A stretch of 21,978 bases of DNA from an uncultured Spirochaetales bacterium. Lineage in GTDB: Bacteria > Spirochaetota > Spirochaetia > Sphaerochaetales > Sphaerochaetaceae. The DNA is taken from assembly GCA_949292445.1 (NCBI GenBank), contig CASEZU010000159.1, positions 1 to 21,978 of the forward strand, in the 5' to 3' direction. Under the pieces are notes generated by a model. It searched no databases, was not told the DNA's origin, and was given only the letters and a program-made list of their open reading frames with translations. Made by a program: the position numbers and the translations under genes. The stretch's first letter is position 1, and each line of letters opens with the position of its first letter. Below, in pieces: positions 15,366 to 21,978 of the stretch.

Positions 15366-16249
15366 CTCCGGAGAAAGAGCGTGCCGCCAATTATGAGGCC
15401 ATCTTTGCCCTTACAGGGGACAGGGAGCGTGCTTACAGTCTTCTCATGGCCCTGCCTGATCCGGAGAAGCCGATTGATAGTGAAGCTGCCGCGATAGGGG
15501 AGATCATCGGACGGTGCGCTGATGATCTGAGGGAGGTGAGAAAAGCTGCTGCCGCGGCGCTGGCTGCTGAAAGGATAGAGACGAAGGTTCTGTTTCCGGA
15601 GTCTCCTCTTTTTCCTGAAGAGGCAGGTGAGCGTTTTCCCGTCATATATGCTTCCGGCGATATCTCCCTTCTTCAGGAGCCAAGAGTTACTCTCCTCGGC
15701 ATGCCGAAGCCGTCGATGCAGGGCAGGAGCGATGCCCTTTCCGCTGTCTCGTATTTCATGAAGGCCGGAACAGCGCTGCTCCTTGCTCCCGATGACGGTA
15801 TCCCGATGCTTTCAGCAGAATATGCCCTGAAGCATGACGGCAGGGTGATCGCTGTCCTGTCCGGCCCGATAGCAAAGTGCCAGTCAGGGGAGGAGGCAGC
15901 GCTCAGGGGAAGAATATATGCCTCTGGCCTTCTTCTTTCCGTATTCCCTCCGTCACAGAAAACGGAGAGGTGGCTTGTCATGGTGCGCAACAGTTTCATG
16001 GCCTCCGTTTCAGAAGGTGTCTTCCTTGCAGAGGAAAAGGATGGGGGGCCGTCATGGTCCGTTTTTGACAAGGTGCTTGCAGCAGGAGGGCGTGCGATGC
16101 TCTCGGCGTCCATGCTCGAAGTGCCGTCGTACACATGGGCGAGGCACCATATTGAGAGCGGCGCGCTGACATATTCATCGGAGAGGGATCTCAGACGTCT
16201 CCTGCCAAGACGCAGCAAGACGGGCACAGAGCCCGACCTGTTCTCTTGA
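15356..16249 (+). CDS. Degenerate DprA/Smf-like protein
   Basis: A 297-residue protein that follows the plan of the DprA/Smf Rossmann domain: FPVIYASGDISLLQ (compare P..LYYRGD), a strand VTLLGMPKP where DprA has AIVGTR, LLLAPDDGIPMLSAEYALKH for VVSGLARGID..AH..AL, VIAVLSGPI for IAVL..G, GRIYASGLLLSVFPP for I...G.LLSE.P, and VRNSFMASVSEGVFLAEEKD for NRIIAGLS..VVV.EA. The glycine-rich and Arg positions that DprA uses to bind single-stranded DNA are mostly replaced. DprA loads RecA on incoming DNA in transformation; this copy may have lost or changed that role. An N-terminal helical part (1-75) is present. It overlaps panE by 10 nt and precedes alaS by 48 nt, in the same direction. Homology is likely, function uncertain. 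Confidence 0.7.
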   Translation: MPLTPEKERAANYEAIFALTGDRERAYSLLMALPDPEKPIDSEAAAIGEIIGRCADDLREVRKAAAAALAAERIETKVLFPESPLFPEEAGERFPVIYASGDISLLQEPRVTLLGMPKPSMQGRSDALSAVSYFMKAGTALLLAPDDGIPMLSAEYALKHDGRVIAVLSGPIAKCQSGEEAALRGRIYASGLLLSVFPPSQKTERWLVMVRNSFMASVSEGVFLAEEKDGGPSWSVFDKVLAAGGRAMLSASMLEVPSYTWARHHIESGALTYSSERDLRRLLPRRSKTGTEPDLFS

Positions 16250-16297
16250 CCTCGCAATTTCTGCTGAATAGGATATAGCGGGTAAAAGGAAAGAGAA

Positions 16298-18091
16298 ATG
16301 AAGGACATCACAGCAGATCAGTTAAGAAAGCTATATATCGATTTCTTTGTCTCGAAGGGACATAAGCAGATATCAGGGGCATCGCTCATTCCTGAGAATG
16401 ATCCGACGGTGCTTTTCACGACCGCGGGAATGCATCCGCTTGTGCCGTATATCCTCGGCGCTGAGCATCCGGCAGGGAAGAGGCTCTGTGATTACCAGAA
16501 GTGCATCCGCACAGGGGATATCGACAGCGTCGGCGATCCTCACCATCTCACATGCTTCGAGATGCTTGGCAACTGGTCTCTCGGTGATTATTTCAAGAAG
16601 GAGATGATAGGCTACAGCTTCGAGTTCCTCACGAAAGTTCTTGGAATACCTGTGGACAGACTTTCCGTGACAGTGTTCGAGGGTGATGATGAGGTTCCCC
16701 GCGATACCGAGGCGGCGGACAGATGGGCTGAGCTCGGCATAGACCGCTCCCATATCTACTTCATGCCGCGCGAGGACAACTGGTGGGGCCCTGCGGGAGA
16801 GACAGGTCCCTGCGGCCCTGATTCAGAGATGTTCTTCGATACCGGACGCCCGGCATGCGGCCCTGACTGCAAGCCTGGCTGCAAGTGCGGAAAGTATTTC
16901 GAGATATGGAATGATGTCTTCATGCAGTACCGCAAGGAGAAGGACGGGACTTTCCACGAGATGGAGAGGAAGTGCATCGATACGGGAATGGGCATCGAGC
17001 GAACCGTTGCAGTGCTTCAGGGCAAGAAGAGCGTCTATGAGACGGAGGTCTTCCAGCCCATCATCCATGCCATTGAGGAGCTGTCCGGCAAGAAATACGG
17101 AGAGAATGAGGAGGATGACATCTCGATCCGCATCATCTCCGACCATATCCGCACCTCGGTCTTCATCCTCGGCGACCAGAAGGGTGTGGCTCCATCCAAT
17201 GTCGGGCAGGGATATATTCTCCGCCGTCTCATCAGAAGGGCTGTCCGCCATGGCAAGAAGTTGGGCATTGACCATCCGTTCCTTTCCGGGCTCTCGGATG
17301 TCGTGATTGCTCTTTACAAGGAGCCGTATCCGGAGATCGGAGCACATGTGGACTTCATTCACGAGGAACTTGAGAAAGAGGAGGAGAAGTTCTCCGTAGC
17401 ACTCACAAAGGGGGAGAAGGAGTTCGAGAAGATGCTCCCGAACCTCCTCAAGGGCAAGGACAGGATCATCTCCGGCCGCCTCGCGTTCCGCCTCTATGAC
17501 ACTTACGGCTTCCCGATCGAGCTGACAAAGGAGCTTGCTGCGGAGCATGGCTTCACCGTTGATGAGGCTGGTTTCCATGAGGCATTCGAGAAGCATCAGG
17601 CGCTTTCCAGAGCCGGTGCGGAGAAGGAATTCAAGGGCGGTCTTGCTGATCACAGCGAGCAGACGACGGCACTCCACACCGCTACGCACCTCCTGCATGC
17701 AGCGCTCCGCCGCGTGCTGGGAACGCATGTCGGCCAGAAGGGGTCGAACATCACCGCAGAGAGGCTCAGATTTGACTTCACCCATCCCGCTCCGATGACG
17801 AAGGAGGAGATAAAGGAAGTCGAGGATCTGGTGAATGAGCAGATCAAGCGCGATCTTCCCGTCACTGTCGAGACAATGACGCTGGAGGAGGCCAGGGCTG
17901 CCGGAGCAATCGCATTCTTCGATTCCAAATACGGTGAGAAGGTTACCGTATACACCATCGGTGATTTCTCCAAGGAAGTCTGCGGCGGTCCTCATGTCAC
18001 TCACACCGGGGATATGGGGCATTTCCGCATCCTGAAGGAGCAGTCCTCCTCAGCCGGAATCCGCAGGATCAAGGCTGTACTTGAGAAATAA
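16298..18091 (+). CDS. alaS: Alanyl-tRNA synthetase, short form
   Basis: Charges tRNA-Ala with alanine in the cytoplasm. The class II catalytic core is at the N-terminus: FFVSKGHKQISGASLIP, FTTAGMHPLVPYILG and CFEMLGNWSLGDYFKKE. A cluster of four Cys (C187, C191, C195, C197; ACGPDCKPGCKCGKYFEIW) sits in the catalytic part and may bind zinc. The editing domain has the zinc ligands H460 and H464 (HTATH), C562 and H566 (CGGPH). The protein stops at residue 597 right after this domain, so the linker and DHHA1/C-Ala part (about 280 residues in E. coli) are absent. Such short AlaS are known in spirochaetes and are presumably monomeric. Start: AAAGGAAAGAG precedes the ATG. A strong terminator follows. 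Confidence 0.97.
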   Translation: MKDITADQLRKLYIDFFVSKGHKQISGASLIPENDPTVLFTTAGMHPLVPYILGAEHPAGKRLCDYQKCIRTGDIDSVGDPHHLTCFEMLGNWSLGDYFKKEMIGYSFEFLTKVLGIPVDRLSVTVFEGDDEVPRDTEAADRWAELGIDRSHIYFMPREDNWWGPAGETGPCGPDSEMFFDTGRPACGPDCKPGCKCGKYFEIWNDVFMQYRKEKDGTFHEMERKCIDTGMGIERTVAVLQGKKSVYETEVFQPIIHAIEELSGKKYGENEEDDISIRIISDHIRTSVFILGDQKGVAPSNVGQGYILRRLIRRAVRHGKKLGIDHPFLSGLSDVVIALYKEPYPEIGAHVDFIHEELEKEEEKFSVALTKGEKEFEKMLPNLLKGKDRIISGRLAFRLYDTYGFPIELTKELAAEHGFTVDEAGFHEAFEKHQALSRAGAEKEFKGGLADHSEQTTALHTATHLLHAALRRVLGTHVGQKGSNITAERLRFDFTHPAPMTKEEIKEVEDLVNEQIKRDLPVTVETMTLEEARAAGAIAFFDSKYGEKVTVYTIGDFSKEVCGGPHVTHTGDMGHFRILKEQSSSAGIRRIKAVLEK

Positions 18092-18104
18092 TTTGTATGA
18101 GAAG

Positions 18105-18142
18105 AACCGCTGGCTGCCAGAACACACCAGCGGTTTTCTTTT
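18105..18142 (+). terminator. Terminator after alaS
   Basis: AACCGCTGG (18105-18113) and CCAGCGGTT (18127-18135) pair across a 13-base loop, followed by TTCTTTT. It closes the panE-dprA-alaS run and lies just before the convergent XRE gene. Confidence 0.88.
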
Positions 18143-18164
18143 ATGCTCTGATGTGCATTTATCC

Positions 18165-18515
18165 TCAGGATTTCCTGTTTTCTTTCAGCTTCAGCTCGAT
18201 GCCGTAATGTTTGTCGAATGCCTCTGAGTTGCGGCGGAGCATCTCGGATGCCATCTTCGCAGCCTCGATGTTGATGCTCTTTATCTGGTTCTCAGTCAGG
18301 AACAGCTCGTCGTATCCGACTCCGAAGTAAGAGGCTATGGCATCCAGCTTGTCACCTGAGACGAAAGACTTCCCCGATTCAAGATCTCCGACATGCTTTG
18401 TGGATATTCCCAGAGCTTCGGCAAGTTTCTCCTGTGTAAGATGCCGCTCTCTCCGCAGCTTCCTGAGGTTTGATCCGAATATTACTGCTGCGGAATTCTG
18501 GCAATCTTCTTTCAT
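18165..18515 (-). CDS. Small XRE-type transcription regulator
   Basis: DNA-binding protein of 116 residues. The helix-turn-helix occupies about residues 13-67: LRKLRRERHLTQEKLAEALG, then ISTKHVGDLESGKSF, as in the Cro/CI family. The C-terminal half (IKSINIEAAKMASEMLRRNS and on) looks helical and may dimerise. I choose ATG 18515 over an in-frame TTG at 18551: the TTG is part of a good -35 box whose -10 ends 7 nt before the ATG. No Shine-Dalgarno precedes either. Upstream on the same strand lies rlmN, separated by 171 bases; the gene is convergent with alaS. Target genes are unknown; such single-domain regulators often control themselves or a neighbour. Confidence 0.85.
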   Translation of the reverse strand: MKEDCQNSAAVIFGSNLRKLRRERHLTQEKLAEALGISTKHVGDLESGKSFVSGDKLDAIASYFGVGYDELFLTENQIKSINIEAAKMASEMLRRNSEAFDKHYGIELKLKENRKS

Positions 18516-18522
18516 AATATGG

Positions 18523-18551
18523 AGTCTACAATCGCAGATGCCGAATCTCAA
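18523..18551 (-). promoter_or_regulatory. Candidate leaderless promoter of the XRE gene
   Basis: Read on the minus strand: TTGAGA (18546-18551), 17 bases, TAGACT (18523-18528), 7 bases, ATG at 18515. The -35 matches consensus in 5 of 6 positions, the -10 in 4 of 6. Transcription would begin at the ATG or one base before it. Confidence 0.5.
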
Positions 18552-18655
18552 TTAACTGTAATATGTGTTTTCTGAGCAGAAATAATAGATTTGAGGTTGT
18601 ATTCCGCTGTCTTCAGATGGTAGACTTCAGGCGGGAGAAATCCCCCTTTTTTTCC

Positions 18656-18678
18656 GCCCGCCGGCAAGTCCAGCGGGC
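18656..18678. terminator. GC-rich hairpin downstream of rlmN
   Basis: In the rlmN (minus) direction GCCCGCTGG pairs with CCGGCGGGC to give a 9-bp stem (one G-U) with a 5-base loop, just after the rlmN stop. It is followed by a run of A, not T, so it is not a standard intrinsic terminator for rlmN. The 3' arm could instead pair with CCCGCC at about 18629-18635, giving a competing structure. The remaining bases between rlmN and the XRE gene hold no ORF that I can support. Confidence 0.4.
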
Positions 18679-18686
18679 ATTTTGCT

Positions 18687-19709
18687 TCATTTCAGAGCCT
18701 TTTTTGTCTCTGTGGCAAGCTGGCCGCAGGCTCCGCTTATGCTCTGGCCTTTTGACCGTCTTATGGTGTAATTCACACGGAGCTTTCTGAGGTCGTTCTC
18801 GAATGCCCTGATCTCATTCTCGTCAGGTGCCGAGAAGCCAAGCCCGGGAACCGGATTCCAGGGAATGAGATTCACGAGCGCATCAAGGGAACGGCAGAAC
18901 TGTGAGAGCTCCTCGGCGCTTTTCCTGGATGTATTCACACCTCCGAGAAGGCAGTACTCCAGCGTCAGCCTTCTGTCCTGATGGCGCTGGAAAGAGATCA
19001 GCGCAGCCTTGAGCTGTGAGAGCGGATAGCTCCTGTTTATCTTCATGATCGACGACCGGGTCTCATCATCTGCGGCCACCAGCGATACTGCAAGCCTGAC
19101 AGGTATGTCCAGCTCGGTGAGTTTCCGTATTCCGGGAACGAGGCCGCATGTCGATATCGTCATCTTCCTGTACGAGATGCCGAATCCGTCCTCTCTGTGC
19201 AGTTCCTTCACCGCATCTATGGCGGCATTGAAATTCGCAAGCGCCTCTCCCATGCCCATGAAGACTATGTGGCTTATTCTCTCTCCCAGCGCTGAGAGAA
19301 GCACGAACTGCTCTGCTATCTCTCCGGCGGTGAGATTCCTCACGAGTCCCATTGTGCCTGTCTTGCAGAATGCGCAGCCCATGGCGCAGCCGACCTGGCT
19401 TGAAAGACATGCGGTGTATCGTCCGCTTCCATCTGAGAGACGGACGCATTCGATGATCGCTCCATCGGGGAACTGCACGGCGAGCTTTACAGTGGAATCC
19501 GCAGTTTCCTTTTTCAGGACCTTCCCTGTGAGGGCGCTTCCTCTTTCAGCTGAGAGCTTCTCCCTCAGTGCCTTCGGCAGTGATGTCATCGCACTGAAAT
19601 CCGTGATTCCCTTGACGATATTCTGGTGGATTATTCTCGCCTGGAACGGTTTTTCCAGACCGAGTATCTCCATTACTTCCTCATTCTTCCTGCAGAGCAG
19701 ACTTTCCAT
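18687..19709 (-). CDS. rlmN: Dual-specificity rRNA/tRNA (adenine-C2) methyltransferase RlmN
   Basis: Radical-SAM enzyme that methylates C2 of A2503 in 23S rRNA and of A37 in some tRNAs. 340 residues, close to family length. The iron-sulphur cluster motif is C108, C112, C115 in CLSSQVGCAMGCAFC, where C101 matches the second catalytic Cys; the methyl-carrying Cys is C328 in SGACGQLATE. GTMGLVRNLTAGEIAEQ, FMGMGEALANF (usually GEPL.N) and LEYCLLGGVN are further conserved blocks. GAGG lies 6 nt before the ATG. It starts 8 nt after the OPT transporter gene ends, so the two are cotranscribed; I see no functional link between them. Confidence 0.95.
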   Translation of the reverse strand: MESLLCRKNEEVMEILGLEKPFQARIIHQNIVKGITDFSAMTSLPKALREKLSAERGSALTGKVLKKETADSTVKLAVQFPDGAIIECVRLSDGSGRYTACLSSQVGCAMGCAFCKTGTMGLVRNLTAGEIAEQFVLLSALGERISHIVFMGMGEALANFNAAIDAVKELHREDGFGISYRKMTISTCGLVPGIRKLTELDIPVRLAVSLVAADDETRSSIMKINRSYPLSQLKAALISFQRHQDRRLTLEYCLLGGVNTSRKSAEELSQFCRSLDALVNLIPWNPVPGLGFSAPDENEIRAFENDLRKLRVNYTIRRSKGQSISGACGQLATETKKALK

Positions 19710-19717
19710 AGCTTTCC

Positions 19718-21298
19718 TCAGAACATAGAGATTATGGCGATTATGACGCCGGTGATGCCTTCTCCGCCGAGAAGGCCTGATGCGATAAGCGCTGCTTCGT
19801 TGTCAGCCTTTGCCTTATCCTTCATTGTCTTCTTCGCGACTGCCATTATAACAGCACCCGCAGCCATTGCGGAGGAGATATATGTCGGAAGATACACTCC
19901 CAGTCCAAGGGTTGCGGACGGAACGCGGAGAAGGTAGAGCACGAGCCCTGCCGCCGCTCCGATGAAGAATGCCGCGGGGTTCTCCAGTCCTCCCGCCATA
20001 GCCGCGACTGCCGCAGCCTGCGGTGCCGGAAGCTCAGGACTCCCGAATCCTCCCATCGAGTTCTTGAGGACTATCAGGGCAAGAGATGCCACTGCGGCGC
20101 CGATGATCCCGCCTATGCCCTCTGCTATGATCTGGAAGCGGGGCCTTGTCCCGATGAGAGAACCGCTTTTGAGATCATTCATCACATCCCCCGTGAGCCC
20201 GCAGGCAACTGCCACGACGCCTGCTATGGAGAACGCTGCTCCAAGAGACGGGCTCAGCACTGCGGATATCCCCAGCAGGACAAGTATGGCGAAGACCTCC
20301 ATCGGATTGACTCCTGTCTGTCCTGTCAGCATGCCGGAAAGATATGTTGTCAGGTATACGCCGACGACAAGCAGCATTCCTTCCGCTGCTGTTATTTCAG
20401 TTGTCAGTGCGAGGATGATCACAGCGGCTATGGATATAAGGGCTGCAGCTGCGATGATGCCGCGCGGAATGGGTGATGATTCCCTCTCTTTCCGGCGGAA
20501 AAGGGACAGCACCGCCTTGACGGCCACCCCCAGTCCTGTTCCGATCATCAGCCCGATGCCGAGATTGCTTCTGAATGCATCGGCTTCTGCCATTGATGAA
20601 AAAAGCCCTGATGCCAATCCAGCCGGCGTGATGATGAAATACCCCAGCACGGCACCTCCGAACCACATGAGGGCGAGCACCGGTCCTATTATTGCCCCTA
20701 TGCCGAGAGCCATGGGGGATACCCAGACGGAGAGCCCGGGGAAAAATGCAGAACCGCTGAATATGTTGATGACAGACGGAATTTTCCCGAGCCCGTCCCG
20801 TATGAAGGTGAAGAGGGCAGAGGCGCCGAGGGAGGTGAAGAGCACAGGCGCGCCCTTTCCCTCCTTTCCTGCGATGAGGGTGTTGTAAGCCGCTTCTCCC
20901 ATAGGATAGGGCAGCTTCTCCTTCTCGATGAAGGTCCTGCGGAATATTACGGTGAAGATTGTGCCGAGCACTGCTCCCGTGATGGCTATTGCCAGTATCG
21001 AAACAGCGGGAAGGTCTGCCTCCGGATCTGTCATCCAGAGCCCCGGGAGGGTGAATGCAAGCCCTCCTGCGACCATAGCTCCTGCGCTCATCAGCGTATG
21101 GGTGCAGTTGATCTCCTCCAGAGTGGAGCCCTTTGCTTTTCCAAGAACCGCCATTGAGAGCACTGTGACGAAAACGGTAGGCCACGGAAGTGCTCCCATT
21201 CTGAGAGCCACATACATGCTGGATGCGGTTATTACGACAAGTCCGGCAATTCCTGTCGCAAGTCCACGTGCTGTCAATGGTGATTTCCTGCTGTCCAT
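19718..21298 (-). CDS. OPT-family oligopeptide/metal-chelate transporter
   Basis: Inner-membrane transporter, 526 residues, with about 14 hydrophobic segments. The N-terminus SPLTARGLATGIAGLVVITA followed by a segment and TLEEINCTHTLMSAGAMVAG matches the bacterial OPT group; KLPYPMGEAAYNTLIAG and GLTGDVMNDLKSGSLIGTRP are typical later blocks (the latter holding the conserved D.K.G). OPT proteins take up oligopeptides or metal chelates such as iron-siderophore forms; the substrate here is unknown. I place the start at ATG 21298, because the preceding 28 in-frame residues from 21382 are charged and unlike the family, and a TAGAAT -10-like box ends 7 nt before this ATG. Shine-Dalgarno is absent at both. 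First gene of an operon with rlmN. Confidence 0.88.
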   Translation of the reverse strand: MDSRKSPLTARGLATGIAGLVVITASSMYVALRMGALPWPTVFVTVLSMAVLGKAKGSTLEEINCTHTLMSAGAMVAGGLAFTLPGLWMTDPEADLPAVSILAIAITGAVLGTIFTVIFRRTFIEKEKLPYPMGEAAYNTLIAGKEGKGAPVLFTSLGASALFTFIRDGLGKIPSVINIFSGSAFFPGLSVWVSPMALGIGAIIGPVLALMWFGGAVLGYFIITPAGLASGLFSSMAEADAFRSNLGIGLMIGTGLGVAVKAVLSLFRRKERESSPIPRGIIAAAALISIAAVIILALTTEITAAEGMLLVVGVYLTTYLSGMLTGQTGVNPMEVFAILVLLGISAVLSPSLGAAFSIAGVVAVACGLTGDVMNDLKSGSLIGTRPRFQIIAEGIGGIIGAAVASLALIVLKNSMGGFGSPELPAPQAAAVAAMAGGLENPAAFFIGAAAGLVLYLLRVPSATLGLGVYLPTYISSAMAAGAVIMAVAKKTMKDKAKADNEAALIASGLLGGEGITGVIIAIISMF

Positions 21299-21305
21299 GC
21301 CGCGG

Positions 21306-21311
21306 ATTCTA
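21306..21311 (-). promoter_or_regulatory. Candidate -10 box of the OPT-rlmN operon
   Basis: TAGAAT on the minus strand, 7 nt before ATG 21298, the spacing seen at three other leaderless candidates here. The -35 position (TGGATG, 21329-21334) matches poorly and lies within the inverted repeat at 21322-21341. Confidence 0.35.
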
Positions 21312-21321
21312 GCCCAATAAT

Positions 21322-21341
21322 CACTGTGCATCCATACAGTG
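21322..21341. repeat. Inverted repeat between divergent OPT and outer-membrane protein genes
   Basis: CACTGT (21322-21327) and ACAGTG (21336-21341) are perfect inverted copies separated by 8 bases. The position, upstream of one or both promoters, suits an operator. No regulator can be named. Confidence 0.4.
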
Positions 21342-21423
21342 TGTGGAATTGTGAGAGTCCATCTGTACTTTTTCAGATTCATCCCGTAGATTATTCATTA
21401 GAAGTATTTTGGAGGTGCTTTAG

Positions 21424-21933
21424 ATGAAGAAGAAGGTTCTCATACTCCTTTTCGTCGCAATCCTTGCTGCTGCTCCGGCTATGGCTGCCAGCACTAAAGG
21501 ATCATCGTCTGACGGTTCTTTTGGAATCGGTCTAAATCTCGGAACTAATACTGGTCTTGGTATGAAGTTCGGAATGGGCAAGTTCGATATCCTTGCAAAT
21601 GTTGGCCTTGCAAATTTCAATATTGGTTCCAACGGCTTCAACCTTGGCGGAGATGTAGCTGTCTCTTATGAGGTATATGATATCCATATCAAGGGTGAGC
21701 ATCACATGCCCATAACAGTTGGTCTTGGTGCTGCCATGAATTTCAGATTTGCTGATCAGTTCGGATTTGATCTTTCGATTGTTGTTCCAGTTGGTCTTGA
21801 GTATCAGATTCCTGATGTTCCTATTGCATTCTATCTGCGCTTGGCTCCTGGTCTTGCTATTATGGAAAATACCAATATTAATCTCAACTTTGGTTTTGCC
21901 GGATATATTGGTGTCCTCTGGATGTTTGAGTAA
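21424..21933 (+). CDS. Small outer-membrane beta-barrel-like protein
   Basis: A 169-residue protein with a Sec signal peptide (MKKKVLILLFVAILAAAPAMA, cleaved after about residue 21). The mature part is a series of short alternating strands rich in Gly, Asn and Phe, such as FGIGLNLGTNTGLGMKFGMG, FDILANVGLANFNIGS and GYIGVLWMFE, as expected for an 8-stranded barrel in the outer membrane. I do not recognise a named family. GGAGGTG precedes the ATG. It uses many T-ending codons (GGT, CTT, AAT, GTT, ATT), unlike the rest of the window, which may reflect strong expression or a different origin. It diverges from the OPT operon. Function unknown. Confidence 0.8.
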   Translation: MKKKVLILLFVAILAAAPAMAASTKGSSSDGSFGIGLNLGTNTGLGMKFGMGKFDILANVGLANFNIGSNGFNLGGDVAVSYEVYDIHIKGEHHMPITVGLGAAMNFRFADQFGFDLSIVVPVGLEYQIPDVPIAFYLRLAPGLAIMENTNINLNFGFAGYIGVLWMFE

Positions 21934-21956
21934 TCGTATCTTTTCAGATAGATTCG

Positions 21957-21978
21957 GGGACCGGTTCAGGCTGGTCCC
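21957..21978 (+). terminator. Probable terminator stem, cut by window end
   Basis: GGGACC (21957-21962) and GGTCCC (21973-21978) form a 6-bp stem with a 10-base loop, 23 bases after the stop of the outer-membrane protein gene. Any T-run would lie beyond the window, so the call is provisional. Confidence 0.5.

Noticed and set aside
16823..18022. 399-residue open frame on the minus strand
   Set aside because: It is antisense to alaS, in a shadow frame with no recognisable domain; alaS is certain.
19962..20888. 308-residue open frame on the plus strand
   Set aside because: Antisense to the OPT transporter, low-complexity Pro/Ala/Ser/Met composition typical of a shadow of a hydrophobic gene.
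1..21978. CRISPR array, IS element, prophage or integrase
   Set aside because: No regularly spaced repeats, no transposase or integrase motifs and no att-like duplications next to the tRNAs were found.

Overview
The window looks like a chromosomal segment of a spirochaete (Spirochaetota), possibly a host-associated, sugar-fermenting relative of Sphaerochaeta or Treponema. This is an inference. It rests on an alanyl-tRNA synthetase of only 597 residues that keeps the catalytic and editing domains but lacks the C-terminal oligomerisation domain (the short form known from Treponema and Borrelia), on secreted proteins with diderm-type signal peptides, and on a carbohydrate ABC transporter next to a YesM/YesN-type two-component system. 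No phage, IS element or CRISPR array is visible. Base and codon use are even except in the last gene.

Layout. 1-1052 (-): 5' two thirds of a PutP-type Na+/solute symporter, cut by the window edge. 1361-2824 (+): secreted alkaline phosphatase with a Pho-box-like direct repeat upstream. 2875-4011 (+): YibE/F-family membrane protein. 4150-4328 (+): tRNA-Phe(GAA) and tRNA-Glu(CTC), each followed by a hairpin. 4486-6156 (+): fhs. 6283-10711 (+): ABC sugar-uptake operon in the order SBP, permease, permease, second SBP, with no ATPase gene. 10703-14381 (-): three genes with 4-nt overlaps, in transcription order an AgrC/ComD-like GHKL kinase, a YesM-like kinase and a YesN-like AraC-type response regulator, running tail to tail into the transporter operon. 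14472-18091 (+): panE, a degenerate dprA/smf homologue and alaS, closed by a strong terminator. 18165-18515 (-): small XRE-type regulator. 18687-21298 (-): OPT-family transporter followed by rlmN. 21424-21933 (+): small outer-membrane beta-barrel-like protein.

How the genes may work together. The YesM/YesN pair next to a carbohydrate ABC operon suggests sensing and uptake of an oligosaccharide. The unusual parts are the extra quorum-sensing-type kinase at the head of that regulatory operon and the second, lipoprotein copy of the binding protein at the end of the transporter operon. Phosphatase and possibly the symporter would serve nutrient scavenging. fhs feeds one-carbon metabolism. panE, alaS, rlmN and the tRNAs are housekeeping.

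A recurrent feature is that several genes without a Shine-Dalgarno sequence (AgrC-like kinase, panE, XRE regulator, probably the OPT transporter) have a -10-like hexamer ending 6-7 nt before the ATG, three of them with a -35-like hexamer 17 nt further up. This is what leaderless transcripts would look like. All promoter and operator calls here are by eye.
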